Assembly: GCA_023264815.1 (NCBI GenBank) | Contig: JAHFUZ010000019.1 | Coordinates: 1-64,000 of the forward strand | Direction of reading: 5' to 3' | DNA: 64,000 bases | Source of the DNA: Arthrobacter sp. | Lineage (GTDB): Bacteria; Actinomycetota; Actinomycetes; Actinomycetales; Micrococcaceae | Part shown: piece after piece, positions 29,077-40,414 of the stretch | How positions within the stretch are numbered: position 1 is the first letter of the stretch | Layout: the number at the start of each line of letters is the position of its first letter | Notes under the pieces: generated by a model | Database searches by the model: none | Told to the model about the DNA's origin: nothing | The model's input: only the letters and a program-made list of their open reading frames with translations | Position numbers and translations under genes: made by a program

Positions 29077-29117
29077 AGCCTAGTGGAGATGGCCGGGCGG
29101 CCGGTTCCGGCTAGGGT
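29077..29117. promoter_or_regulatory. Divergent -10 boxes, both predicted leaderless
   Basis: Minus strand: TAGGCT (29082-29077) ends 7 bases before the methyltransferase ATG. Plus strand: TAGGGT (29112-29117) ends 7 bases before the ATG at 29125. The whole divergent region is 55 bases long. Confidence 0.5.
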
Positions 29118-29124
29118 TGAAACC

Positions 29125-29508
29125 ATGGAAGACAGTGCAGGAACCCAGCCGTCCGGACAGCCCCAAGCCAGCCGGACGGACCTGGTGAAGATTGCCCGCC
29201 CGGCGCTGATTGCCGGAGCCGCCGTCGCCGTCGTCTGCGTTGCACTTCTGGTGATTATCTTCTTCCTTGACACCTTCAACGCCACTGTCTACTCCGTGGG
29301 CGGCAAGGACATCCAGGACGCCACCGACGAAGCCCGGGACATCCGCGACCTCTACTCCGGCGCACGGATCGGCGGGATTATCCTGCTGGTGGTGGCCCTG
29401 CTGGCGGCCGTGGGCGGTGCCGTGGTGATGTACCTGAAGCGCGGCACGGCGGAGGACGGCAACGACGGCGACGAGGACGTGGATTTCGACGACCTTGCCG
29501 GCCGCTAG
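29125..29508 (+). CDS. Small two-span membrane protein, function unknown
   Basis: A 127-residue protein I cannot assign to a family. A polar N-terminus of about 24 residues precedes a first hydrophobic span (about 25-48) and a second (about 81-103). The tail is strongly acidic (DGNDGDEDVDFDDL). Between the spans is a charged 30-residue loop (GGKDIQDATDEARDIRD). The ATG at 29125 was chosen because a TAGGGT box ends 7 bases before it; a GTG at 29083 would lie upstream of that box. Confidence 0.7.
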   Translation: MEDSAGTQPSGQPQASRTDLVKIARPALIAGAAVAVVCVALLVIIFFLDTFNATVYSVGGKDIQDATDEARDIRDLYSGARIGGIILLVVALLAAVGGAVVMYLKRGTAEDGNDGDEDVDFDDLAGR

Positions 29509-29540
29509 GGCCGGGCCGGATGTTCGCCGGAGACATAATT

Positions 29541-29567
29541 CTGGCACTCACCTTGACCGAGTGCTAA
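29541..29567. promoter_or_regulatory. CIRCE operator 1 (HrcA site) over the groES -35 region
   Basis: CTGGCACTC-N9-GAGTGCTAA matches the CIRCE consensus TTAGCACTC-N9-GAGTGCTAA with two mismatches in the left arm and a perfect right arm. The -35 box TTGACC lies in its spacer, so HrcA binding would block RNA polymerase. Confidence 0.85.
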
Positions 29568-29581
29568 CGAGTACATAGAGT
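29553..29581 (+). promoter_or_regulatory. groES-groEL promoter
   Basis: -35 TTGACC (29553-29558), a 17-base spacer, and -10 TAGAGT (29576-29581). This is the best vegetative-type promoter in the window. It is flanked by the two CIRCE sites. The leader to the groES start is about 140 bases. Confidence 0.75.
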
Positions 29582-29586
29582 CGTCA

Positions 29587-29613
29587 TTAGCACTCTCCCT
29601 AGGAGGGTGCTAA
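29587..29613. promoter_or_regulatory. CIRCE operator 2 at the transcription start
   Basis: TTAGCACTC-N9-GGGTGCTAA has a single mismatch to the CIRCE consensus. It covers the predicted transcription start. Together with the first site it suggests tight repression by HrcA that is lifted on heat shock. Confidence 0.9.
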
Positions 29614-29726
29614 CACATGAAGGGCTGCCAGCCAGGCTGCTGCCGGCACCGCGACGACGGTTTGCCAGCCAGGGCGAAACAGCTTAACTGTCCATGAATT
29701 TTGCTGACGTAGAAGGAGAGGTCCGA

Positions 29727-30020
29727 GTGTCGGTCTCTATTAAGCCTCTTGAGGATCGTATTGTTGTCCGCCCGCTCGAAGCCGAGCAGACCACGGCTTC
29801 CGGCCTGGTTATCCCGGACTCCGCACAGGAGAAGCCGCAGGAAGGCGAAGTTGTCGCAGTAGGCCCCGGCCGCTTCGAAGATGGCAACCGCGTTCCTGTC
29901 GACGTAGCCGTTGGCGACGTTGTGATCTACTCCAAGTACGGCGGAACCGAAGTCAAGACCGGCGGCACCGAGTACCTCGTGCTGTCCGCCCGCGACGTTC
30001 TGGCGATCGTCGTTAAGTAA
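29727..30020 (+). CDS. groS: Co-chaperonin GroES
   Basis: A 97-residue 10-kDa co-chaperonin that caps the GroEL cavity. [22 protein letters not shown] is the standard start, the mobile loop is around [19 protein letters not shown], and [11 protein letters not shown] follows. I chose the GTG at 29727 (AAGGAGAGG upstream) over an in-frame ATG at 29694. groEL follows after 79 bases under the same CIRCE-controlled promoter. Confidence 0.95.
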   Translation: MSVSIKPLEDRIVVRPLEAEQTTASGLVIPDSAQEKPQEGEVVAVGPGRFEDGNRVPVDVAVGDVVIYSKYGGTEVKTGGTEYLVLSARDVLAIVVK

Positions 30021-30087
30021 CTCTTTGGATCCCCGTGCCGCCGTTCCTTCGCTTTGAATGGATCGGTGGTGCGGGGTTCTGTCTTGA

Positions 30088-31710
<1,623 letters not shown>

Positions 31711-31751
31711 CATCCCCGCCGTCACCCTGACGGCGTGGGGCCCTGTAGTCG

Positions 31752-31786
31752 AAAAACCGGTCCAGCTTCTGCTGGGCCGGTTTTTT
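31752..31786 (+). terminator. Rho-independent terminator after groEL
   Basis: AAAAACCGG and CCAGC pair with GCTGG and CCGGTTTTT around a TTCT loop, and a run of six T follows. It is the most canonical terminator in the window. Confidence 0.9.
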
Positions 31787-31837
31787 GTTCGGCGGCAGGG
31801 CTCTGGGTTGCCGTCGGCGCCGTGGCAGACTGGGGCC

Positions 31838-33361
31838 ATGCTGCTCGATGAGCTCGTGAAGACTGCCGATGCCGTGGGGTCCACCCGTTCCCGGCTCGCG
31901 AAGGTCGATGCCCTGGCCCGCCTGCTGCTCCGGCTCGACCCCGAGGACATCGCGAGGGCCGTCGGTATGCTGATCGCCAGGCCGCGGCAGGGCCGGGTAG
32001 GGATCGGCTGGCGCGGCATGAACGCGGCTATGGGGGAGCCGGCATCAGAGCCGAGCCTCACGCTGGCCGACGTCGATGCCGCCCTGGACCGGCTGCTCGC
32101 CACCTCAGGCACCGGATCCGCCGCCGAGCGCGCCGCAATCCTCAGGAAGCTCACGGCGGCTGCCACCGAACGCGAGCAGGCCTTCATCGCCGGCGTCCTG
32201 CTGGGTGAACTGCGCACCGGCGCGCTGGAAGGTGTGCTCAGCGATGCGGTGGCCCGTGCCGCGGATCGGCCCCTCGAAGCCGTACGGCGCGCGGCCATGC
32301 TCTCGGGCGATCTCGGCGGGACCGCCCTGTTGGCACTGACGGGAACGGCGGCCCAGCTTGACGGGGTGGGCCTGGTCGTGGGCCGTCCCGTGCAGCCCAT
32401 GCTCGCCTCTACCGCTGCCAGCGCCGGCGAGGCGCTGCAGGCCACCGGCGAGGCATCCGTGGAGTACAAGCTCGACGGCGCCCGCATCCAGGTGCACCGC
32501 TCCGGGGATGAGGTGCGTATCTTTACCCGCACCCTGGCCGAGGTGACCCACCGGCTGCCCGAGGTGGTTGAGGTAGTGCGCGGGCTGCCCGTGCGCGATG
32601 TCATTCTCGACGGCGAGACGCTCGCCCTCGACGAGGATGGCGGCCCCCGGCCCTTCCAGGAGACCATGTCGCGCTTCGGCGCCGAGGCTGCCCGCGCCAC
32701 GGTGCTGCACCCTTGGTTTTTCGACGTGCTGCACCTTGACGGGCGCGACCTGCTCGACGAGCCACTGTCCACGCGCATAGGGCTGCTCCGCCGCATCGCA
32801 CCCGAGTACCGCATCCCCGGGGAAATCACGGCGGATGCCACGGTGGCCGAGGGTGTATCGCGCGATGCGCTCGCCGCAGGCCATGAGGGTGTGGTGGTAA
32901 AAGCTGTCGGGTCGGCCTATGCGGCCGGACGGCGCGGTTCGCACTGGATCAAGGTGAAGCCGGTGCTCACTTACGACCTGGTGGTGCTCGCCTGCGAATG
33001 GGGATCGGGGCGGCGCGCCGGGCTGTTGTCGAACCTGCACCTCGGCGCCCTGGATCCGGCCGGTGAGTTCGGCGAACCCGGCGGATACGTGATGGTGGGC
33101 AAGACCTTCAAGGGCCTCACCGACGCTGTGCTGCGCTGGCAGACAGGCCGGTTCCAGGAGATCGAGGTGCGGCGCACAGCGGGCACCGTGTGGGTGGAGC
33201 CCGTCACCGTCGTCGAAATCGCCATCGATGGCGTACAGCAGTCGCCGCGGTATCCCGGCGGGATCGCCCTCCGGTTTGCCCGGGTAAAGCGCTACCGCGA
33301 CGACAAGACCGCGGCCGAGGCCGACACTATCCAGACGCTGCGGGCGCTGCTGCGTCCCTAG
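31838..33361 (+). CDS. lig: ATP-dependent DNA ligase (LigB-type)
   Basis: A 507-residue ATP-dependent ligase. The N-terminal helical DNA-binding domain (about 1-190) is followed by the adenylation motif EYKLDGARIQVHR with AMP-accepting Lys211, DVILDGETLAL (motif III), HEGVVVKA (motif IV) and HWIKVKP (motif V). Bacteria of this group replicate with NAD-dependent LigA, so this enzyme probably acts in repair. No Ku or primase gene is nearby, so a classical NHEJ role is not indicated. The ATG at 31838 lies 6 bases after CAGACT, a possible -10 box. Confidence 0.9.
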   Translation: MLLDELVKTADAVGSTRSRLAKVDALARLLLRLDPEDIARAVGMLIARPRQGRVGIGWRGMNAAMGEPASEPSLTLADVDAALDRLLATSGTGSAAERAAILRKLTAAATEREQAFIAGVLLGELRTGALEGVLSDAVARAADRPLEAVRRAAMLSGDLGGTALLALTGTAAQLDGVGLVVGRPVQPMLASTAASAGEALQATGEASVEYKLDGARIQVHRSGDEVRIFTRTLAEVTHRLPEVVEVVRGLPVRDVILDGETLALDEDGGPRPFQETMSRFGAEAARATVLHPWFFDVLHLDGRDLLDEPLSTRIGLLRRIAPEYRIPGEITADATVAEGVSRDALAAGHEGVVVKAVGSAYAAGRRGSHWIKVKPVLTYDLVVLACEWGSGRRAGLLSNLHLGALDPAGEFGEPGGYVMVGKTFKGLTDAVLRWQTGRFQEIEVRRTAGTVWVEPVTVVEIAIDGVQQSPRYPGGIALRFARVKRYRDDKTAAEADTIQTLRALLRP

Positions 33362-33478
33362 CTTGTGCCGGTACCCCGGCGGGCGTACCGTGGCGCTTAA
33401 ATACCGACGCCGGCCCGCGCCAGCCCAGCTTCCCATCCACCGAAACGGGCTGGTGAGGGGAACCGGAGGGAGGCCACA

Positions 33479-35113
33479 GTGTCAGGCGGGACGGGGATTG
33501 ACCAAGGCCGGACAGCGTTCCGGGAGCATCGCTGGACCGAAGCCTCCGAGCGCTTCCGCCATGCCGACCAGCACGGCGGCCTCCCGGCGGCCGACCTGGA
33601 ACAGCTGGCCACGGCCGAACTGTTGACCGGCTCCGGCGCCACGGGCCTGGATACCCTCACCCGGGCCCATGAGGAGTACCTGGTGATGGGCGACGCCGAG
33701 AGTGCGGCACGGTGCGCGGGCTGGATGGGCATGCAACTGATGTTTATGGGGGAACAGGCCAGGGCCGGAGGGTGGCTGGCCCGCGGCCAGCGGCTCGTGG
33801 ATGAACTGCCGGGTCCCAGCCCGGTGCAGGGGCTCCTGCTCATCCCGGACAGCCTGGGCAAACTCTACGGCGGTGACCCGGCGGGCGCGTTGCAGGCCTT
33901 CTTGCGCATTGCTGAACTGGGCCAGCAGTTCCACGACAAAGACCTTTCCGCCCTGGGGCTCCTCGGCACCGGCCAGGCCACCCTGATGCTTGGCCACCCT
34001 GACCAGGGGCTGGGGATGTTCGACGAGGCCATGGTGGCCGTCACGGCGGGTGAACTCTCCCCGGTCACCTCGGGAATTATCTATTGCGCCGTCATTGGCA
34101 ACTGCCACCTGGCCCTGGACCTGGAAAGGGCCCTGGAATGGACGGCGGCCCTTGACCGCTGGTGCAGTGAGCGCCCTGACATGGTCCTGTTCAGCGGGCA
34201 GTGCCATGGCCACCGGGCCGAACTGTTTGTGCTCCACGGGGCATGGGCCGAGGCTCTCGCGGCGGCCGCGGCGGCGCGGGGGCTCGCAGAAAAAGGGGAT
34301 CCCCAAGCGCGGTACGGCGGCTACTATCAGCAGGGCGAAGTGGAACGGCTCAGCGGAAAACTGGACGACGCCGAGGCCTCCTACCAGCAGGCCGGCCGGA
34401 CCGGCTATGACCCTCAGCCCGGCCTCGCGCTCCTCTGGTTGGCGCGCGGAAAGGCACAGCAGGCGCAGGCAATGATCCGGAGGGCTGCCGCCGCGGCAGA
34501 CATCGCCGTCCGGCGGAACCTGTTGCCGGCACTGGTGGAGATTGAACTCGCAGCGGCCGATCTGGACGCCGCGCGGCGGGGTGCCGACGAACTCGAGGGC
34601 CTGGCCCGCGAACGTCCGATGCCCATGGTCCGTGCCCTGGCAGGCCAAGCCAAGGGAGCGGTCCACGTGGCAGCAGGGGACGCAGCCGGCGCAGTGCGCC
34701 CCTTGCGGGAGGCCTGGCTGCTCTGGCAGGAACTCGGTGTGCCCTACGAGGCCGCCCGCTGCCGTGTCCTGATCGGAACTGCCAGCCGTGCCCTCAGCGA
34801 CGAAGCTTCGGCCGTGATGGACTTCGACGCAGCGCACACGGACTTCCTGGAGTTGGGTGCCGCTCCCGCCGCGGCGTGGGCAGCGTCACTGATGCATCCG
34901 CGCAGCGGGCCAGATGCCGGGCCGCTGACACGCAGGGAATCGGAGGTGCTCCGGCTCGTGGCTTCCGGCGCCGGGAACCGCGCCATCGCCGCTGAACTGT
35001 ACCTCAGCGAAAAGACCGTGGCCAGGCACCTCAGCAACATCTACCTGAAGCTGGGCCTGTCCTCCCGCGCGGCTGCCACCAGCTACGCCTATGAGCACGG
35101 GCTGGTGGGCTGA
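33479..35113 (+). CDS. LuxR-family regulator with TPR-like N-terminus
   Basis: A 544-residue regulator. Residues 1-460 are Ala/Leu-rich helical repeats resembling tetratricopeptides, without the Walker motifs of LAL/MalT regulators. The C-terminus (about 478-540) is a LuxR helix-turn-helix: PLTRRESEVLRLVASGAGNRAIAAELYLSEKTV, here split as TRRESEVLRLVASG and AAELYLSEKTVARHLSNIY. It starts at a GTG after GGAGGGAGG. The flavoprotein gene 145 bases downstream has a 24-bp palindrome in front, so it is the natural target candidate. Confidence 0.85.
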   Translation: MSGGTGIDQGRTAFREHRWTEASERFRHADQHGGLPAADLEQLATAELLTGSGATGLDTLTRAHEEYLVMGDAESAARCAGWMGMQLMFMGEQARAGGWLARGQRLVDELPGPSPVQGLLLIPDSLGKLYGGDPAGALQAFLRIAELGQQFHDKDLSALGLLGTGQATLMLGHPDQGLGMFDEAMVAVTAGELSPVTSGIIYCAVIGNCHLALDLERALEWTAALDRWCSERPDMVLFSGQCHGHRAELFVLHGAWAEALAAAAAARGLAEKGDPQARYGGYYQQGEVERLSGKLDDAEASYQQAGRTGYDPQPGLALLWLARGKAQQAQAMIRRAAAAADIAVRRNLLPALVEIELAAADLDAARRGADELEGLARERPMPMVRALAGQAKGAVHVAAGDAAGAVRPLREAWLLWQELGVPYEAARCRVLIGTASRALSDEASAVMDFDAAHTDFLELGAAPAAAWAASLMHPRSGPDAGPLTRRESEVLRLVASGAGNRAIAAELYLSEKTVARHLSNIYLKLGLSSRAAATSYAYEHGLVG

Positions 35114-35215
35114 GAGCCCACACTGCGGAAAAATACCCATCCGGGTCGCTGCCCACTTTGCATGATTCGGCCGACGCGGCGCAGCCACCCGCGCCCGTAG
35201 CCTCGAAACATGAAC

Positions 35216-35239
35216 TTGCAGGAACAACTGTTCCTGCAA
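35216..35239. promoter_or_regulatory. 24-bp palindrome in front of the flavoprotein gene
   Basis: TTGCAGGAACA (35216-35226) and TGTTCCTGCAA (35229-35239) are exact inverted repeats around two bases. A TAGCCT -10 box (35198-35203) puts the transcript start near 35210, so the palindrome lies just downstream of the start, where a repressor would block elongation. It could also act as an RNA hairpin that ends 19 bases before the ATG. The nearby LuxR regulator is a candidate binder. Confidence 0.6.
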
Positions 35240-35258
35240 CCCGCAAAGGAGAACAGCA

Positions 35259-36365
35259 ATGAACAGCAACGGCGTGACCGGCACGCTGGACACCCTCATC
35301 ATCGGCGGCGGACAGGCGGGGCTTGCCCTGGGCCACTACCTCAAGGAGCAAGACCGGAGATTCCAGATCCTGGACGCCAATCCACGCATCGGGGACGCCT
35401 GGCGCCAACGGTGGGATTCGCTCCGGGTTTTCACCCCCGCTAAGTACGACGGTCTGCCGGGAGTGCCTTTCCCGGCAGATCCGCTGACCTTCCCCACCAA
35501 GGATGAGCTCGCCGCGTACCTCGAGGGTTACGCCGCCCAGCGCGGCCTGCCCGTGGCCAACGGTGTGCGCGTGGAACGCCTCCGCCGCGAAGCGGACCGT
35601 TTCATCGCCACAGCAAATGGCCGCAGCTGGGAGGCATATAACGTGGTGGTGGCAACGGGCAGCAGCCAGGCGCCCAAAATTCCGGCCTTCGCCGCAGAAC
35701 TCAGCGCCGGCGTCGTGCAGTTCCATGCCAGCGAATACCGCAACGTCCGGCAGTTGCAGGACGGCCCCGTCCTGGTGGTCGGCCTGGGCAACTCGGGCGC
35801 GGAGGTGGGCCTCGAAGTGTCACGCACCCACCGCACCTTCGTGGCCGGCAAGCCCGGGGGAGAGCTTCCGGTCAAGCACGGCCCCACGGCGGCCCGGTAT
35901 GTCCTGCCAGTGGTTCGGTTCCTCGGGCTGCACGTCCTGACGCTCCACAACCCGATTGGCCGAAAGGCAGCGCCGGCATTCGCAGCACATGCCGCGCCGC
36001 TGATCCGCACCAAGTCCAAAGATCTCGTGGCAGCCGGGGTGCAGCTGGTAGGGCGGGTCGCCGGCGTCCGGGACGGGCTGCCGGTCCTAGAAGGCGGCAC
36101 CCGGCTGGAGGTCACCAACGTCATTTGGTGCACCGGCTACCGGGACGATTTCAGCTGGATTGATCCGGAAATGATCGACGGCGGCGCGCTGCCGCCGCAG
36201 GAGCGTGGCGTTGTGCCGGGGACGCCCGGGCTGTTCTTCCTGGGCCAGGAATTCCTCTACGCGGCGGCGTCCGCAACCCTGCCCGGAGTGTGCCGCGATG
36301 CGCGCTATCTTGCCAGCCGGATTCCCGTTCCGGCACACAGCAAGGCCGCCGCGCAGTCCACGTGA
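35259..36365 (+). CDS. FAD/NAD(P)-binding flavoprotein monooxygenase (CzcO/YUCCA-like)
   Basis: A 368-residue oxidoreductase with two Rossmann folds: LIIGGGQAGLALGHYL (FAD) and VLVVGLGNSGAEVGLEV (NADPH). VIWCTGYRDDFSWI is the conserved ATG-like motif of flavin monooxygenases, and RIGDAWRQRWDSLRVFTP follows the FAD site as in CzcO. The substrate is unknown. It has a good ribosome site (AAAGGAG). The upstream LuxR/TPR gene on the same strand suggests a dedicated regulator. Confidence 0.85.
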   Translation: MNSNGVTGTLDTLIIGGGQAGLALGHYLKEQDRRFQILDANPRIGDAWRQRWDSLRVFTPAKYDGLPGVPFPADPLTFPTKDELAAYLEGYAAQRGLPVANGVRVERLRREADRFIATANGRSWEAYNVVVATGSSQAPKIPAFAAELSAGVVQFHASEYRNVRQLQDGPVLVVGLGNSGAEVGLEVSRTHRTFVAGKPGGELPVKHGPTAARYVLPVVRFLGLHVLTLHNPIGRKAAPAFAAHAAPLIRTKSKDLVAAGVQLVGRVAGVRDGLPVLEGGTRLEVTNVIWCTGYRDDFSWIDPEMIDGGALPPQERGVVPGTPGLFFLGQEFLYAAASATLPGVCRDARYLASRIPVPAHSKAAAQST

Positions 36366-36456
36366 ACGCGCTCCCGGCGGGCTGCCGTGATTGGCCACTC
36401 GGCACTCCAGCCACGTAGGGTTGATGTTTTCGCCAGCCGGTTTTGAGGGGTCAGTT

Positions 36457-38523
36457 GTGTTGATTGCCAGATCAGAGCCTGCTCCGGGCAGTTTGGCGGA
36501 CGCCACCGGTGCCCGCCGAAAACCCACTTTCCGCCCCGAGGTCCAGGGCCTGCGCGCGCTCGCCGTCCTGATGGTGGTGACCTACCACGTGTGGCTGGGC
36601 CGGGTCTCCGGCGGGGTGGATATCTTCCTCTTGATCTCCGCTTTCCTGCTGACCCTCTCGTTCGCCCGGAAGGTTGAAACCGGCACCTCCCTCAACCTGG
36701 TCCGGCACTGGCTGCACCTCTTCAAGAGGCTGCTGCCGGCCGCCGTCGTAGTGATCCTCGGCGTCTTGGCAGGCACCTGGCTGGTCCTGCCGCAAAGCCG
36801 GTGGCCCATGGTGCTTGAGCAGGCCTGGGCCTCCCTGCTTTACCGGCAGAACTGGCTGTTGGCAGACACTGCCGTGGACTACTACGCCCAGAACCACGCG
36901 GGGGCGAGCCCGCTGCAGCACTTCTGGTCCCTGTCCATCCAGGGACAGGTCTTCATCCTGTGGCCCCTCATCTTCGCCGGGTCAGCCATAGCGTGGCGGC
37001 TCCTGCGGCGCCGGTACAACACCAGCTACCGTGCCGTGCTGGCCGTCCCATTCGCCGCCGTCTTTGCCGCCTCGCTGGCCTTCTCGATTGACCAGACCGC
37101 CACGAACCAGGCCTACGCGTACTTCGACACGAGGGCCAGGCTCTGGGAATTCGCACTGGGCTCGCTGCTTGCCCTGGGCCTTCCACTGCTGAGGCCAGGG
37201 AAAATGCTGCGACTGGTTCTTGGCTGGGCCGGGCTGGCTGCCATGCTGTCCTGCGGCCTGCTGCTGACCGTGGACCGGGCCTTCCCCGGCTTCGTGGCGC
37301 TGTGGCCCACCCTCGCCGGGGCAGCGATCATCGTCGCGGGCCGGAGCGGCAGCCGGTTCGGTGTGGACCGGTTCCTGAGCTGGAAACCCCTCGTTTCGCT
37401 CGGCGACAATTCCTACGCGCTCTACCTCTGGCACTGGCCTGTCCTGGTGCTGGCGCTGGCCGCAACCGGCGTCGAATCACCCAACCTCAGCCAGGGCGGG
37501 GCGATCATCGCCGCCTCGGTGGTGCTGGCCGTCCTGACTACCCGCTTTGTGGAGAAACCGCTGCGGGAGTGGCGCTGGCCGCAGGTCCGCACCTGGCGCA
37601 CCGCCGTCGTCGTGGTTTCCTGCGGTGCGCTGCTCGCCGGACCGGTGGCGGTCTGGCAGACGAGCCTCACCGCGGAGGAAGCTGCCACCGCAGCGCAACC
37701 CCGCGAACTCACCCCGGGGGCGGCCCAGCTCGCGCCCGGGAACGGAATGCCGGCGCCGGCAGCGCGGATTATCCCGGCCCCGGCGGCACTGGACAATGAC
37801 TGGGCGGGAATTCACGCACCCTGCATCGAGGCCAATGCCACCACGGATCCTGTCCTGGCAGGCTGCCGGCAGGAGGTCCCGTCCGGTGAAATCACCAAAC
37901 GGATCGTGGTGCTGGGAGACTCGCATGCCCAGCAGTACCTGGCGGCCCTGGCCCCCATCGCCGAAGCCCGTGGCTGGGAGCTCGTCACACTGCTGATGCC
38001 CGCGTGCCGGTTCGGGGCAGAATCCGAGGCCCGGAACGCCGAATGCAACGCCTACAACCGCGCCAGCACGGCCTATGTCCTCGAACACCGGCCGGACGCT
38101 GTTTTCACGGTGGCAACCCTGACCCACGAGTTGGCCCCGTTTGAGACCGAAGTCCCCGGCTATGTTGAGGGAATCCAACCGATCGCCGACGCCGGCATTG
38201 AGATCGTCGGAATCCGGGACAATCCGCGGTTCACGTTCAACATGCCGGAATGCGTCCAGCGCCACTCCCCGGGCGCCCCTGCCTGCAACCCGCCGCTGAG
38301 CGAGTCCCTGGTGGATCCTTCGCCGCTGGAGGGCTACCGCGGCAGGGTGGACGGCCTGCACCTGATGGACCTGAGCGATTTCATCTGCGCCGGCGGCGTC
38401 TGCCCGGCCGTGGTGGGGAATGTGTACGTGTACAAGGATGACAACCATCTGAGCCGGACGTATGTGGAGAGCATGATTCCCATGTTTGAAGAGCGGCTCC
38501 TCGCGGCCACGGGCTGGACATAA
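36457..38523 (+). CDS. OatA-like membrane O-acyltransferase with SGNH domain
   Basis: A 688-residue two-domain protein. The N-terminal Acyltransferase_3 domain (about 25-400, around ten membrane spans) begins with FRPEVQGLRALAVLMVVTYH, whose His is catalytic. After a Pro/Ala linker, the extracytoplasmic SGNH domain has IVVLGDSHAQQYL with nucleophile Ser489 and the C-terminal DDNHLS Asp/His pair. Such proteins acetylate peptidoglycan or surface glycans. I chose the GTG at 36457, which follows GAGGGG by 6 bases, over upstream TTG and ATG codons. No glycan genes are adjacent. Confidence 0.88.
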   Translation: MLIARSEPAPGSLADATGARRKPTFRPEVQGLRALAVLMVVTYHVWLGRVSGGVDIFLLISAFLLTLSFARKVETGTSLNLVRHWLHLFKRLLPAAVVVILGVLAGTWLVLPQSRWPMVLEQAWASLLYRQNWLLADTAVDYYAQNHAGASPLQHFWSLSIQGQVFILWPLIFAGSAIAWRLLRRRYNTSYRAVLAVPFAAVFAASLAFSIDQTATNQAYAYFDTRARLWEFALGSLLALGLPLLRPGKMLRLVLGWAGLAAMLSCGLLLTVDRAFPGFVALWPTLAGAAIIVAGRSGSRFGVDRFLSWKPLVSLGDNSYALYLWHWPVLVLALAATGVESPNLSQGGAIIAASVVLAVLTTRFVEKPLREWRWPQVRTWRTAVVVVSCGALLAGPVAVWQTSLTAEEAATAAQPRELTPGAAQLAPGNGMPAPAARIIPAPAALDNDWAGIHAPCIEANATTDPVLAGCRQEVPSGEITKRIVVLGDSHAQQYLAALAPIAEARGWELVTLLMPACRFGAESEARNAECNAYNRASTAYVLEHRPDAVFTVATLTHELAPFETEVPGYVEGIQPIADAGIEIVGIRDNPRFTFNMPECVQRHSPGAPACNPPLSESLVDPSPLEGYRGRVDGLHLMDLSDFICAGGVCPAVVGNVYVYKDDNHLSRTYVESMIPMFEERLLAATGWT

Positions 38524-38696
38524 GCGGCTGGGCCCACGCCTGCAGGGTTCCCTGGCCGAGCTTGCGAGGTTAGGGAGCAGGCGGGGAGTGCCCTTGCTCA
38601 CAAAGGGCTCGCGGAATAGGGGGATCGGCCGCGAGGTTCTAATATTTACTCAAAGCTTTGCGCGTGGCTTCCGCGCGTGAGGCACGAACTTATTAG

Positions 38697-40298
<1,602 letters not shown>

Positions 40299-40345
40299 AT
40301 TGCTGGCAGCGCGCTGTCGCTGGATGGCGTGAACGAGGCCTAGGC

Positions 40346-40376
40346 AAGAGGAGGCAGGCATGACCTGCCTCCTCTT
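40346..40376 (+). terminator. Perfect hairpin terminator after guaB
   Basis: AAGAGGAGGCAGG pairs exactly with CCTGCCTCCTCTT around a CATGA loop, giving a 13-bp stem that ends in TTT. It should stop guaB transcription before the ABC exporter gene. Confidence 0.85.
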
Positions 40377-40402
40377 TGCGCCCTTGCAAGCGCAGCCAGC
40401 AC

Positions 40403-40408
40403 TAGGCT
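40403..40408 (+). promoter_or_regulatory. -10 box (TAGGCT) of the ABC exporter, predicted leaderless
   Basis: TAGGCT ends 6 bases before the ATG at 40415. No Shine-Dalgarno sequence is visible. Confidence 0.5.
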
Positions 40409-40414
40409 GATTCC

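Noticed and set aside
33369..33390. CGGTAC/GTACCG inverted repeat after the ligase gene as terminator
   Set aside because: The arms are only 6 bp with a 10-base loop and no T run.
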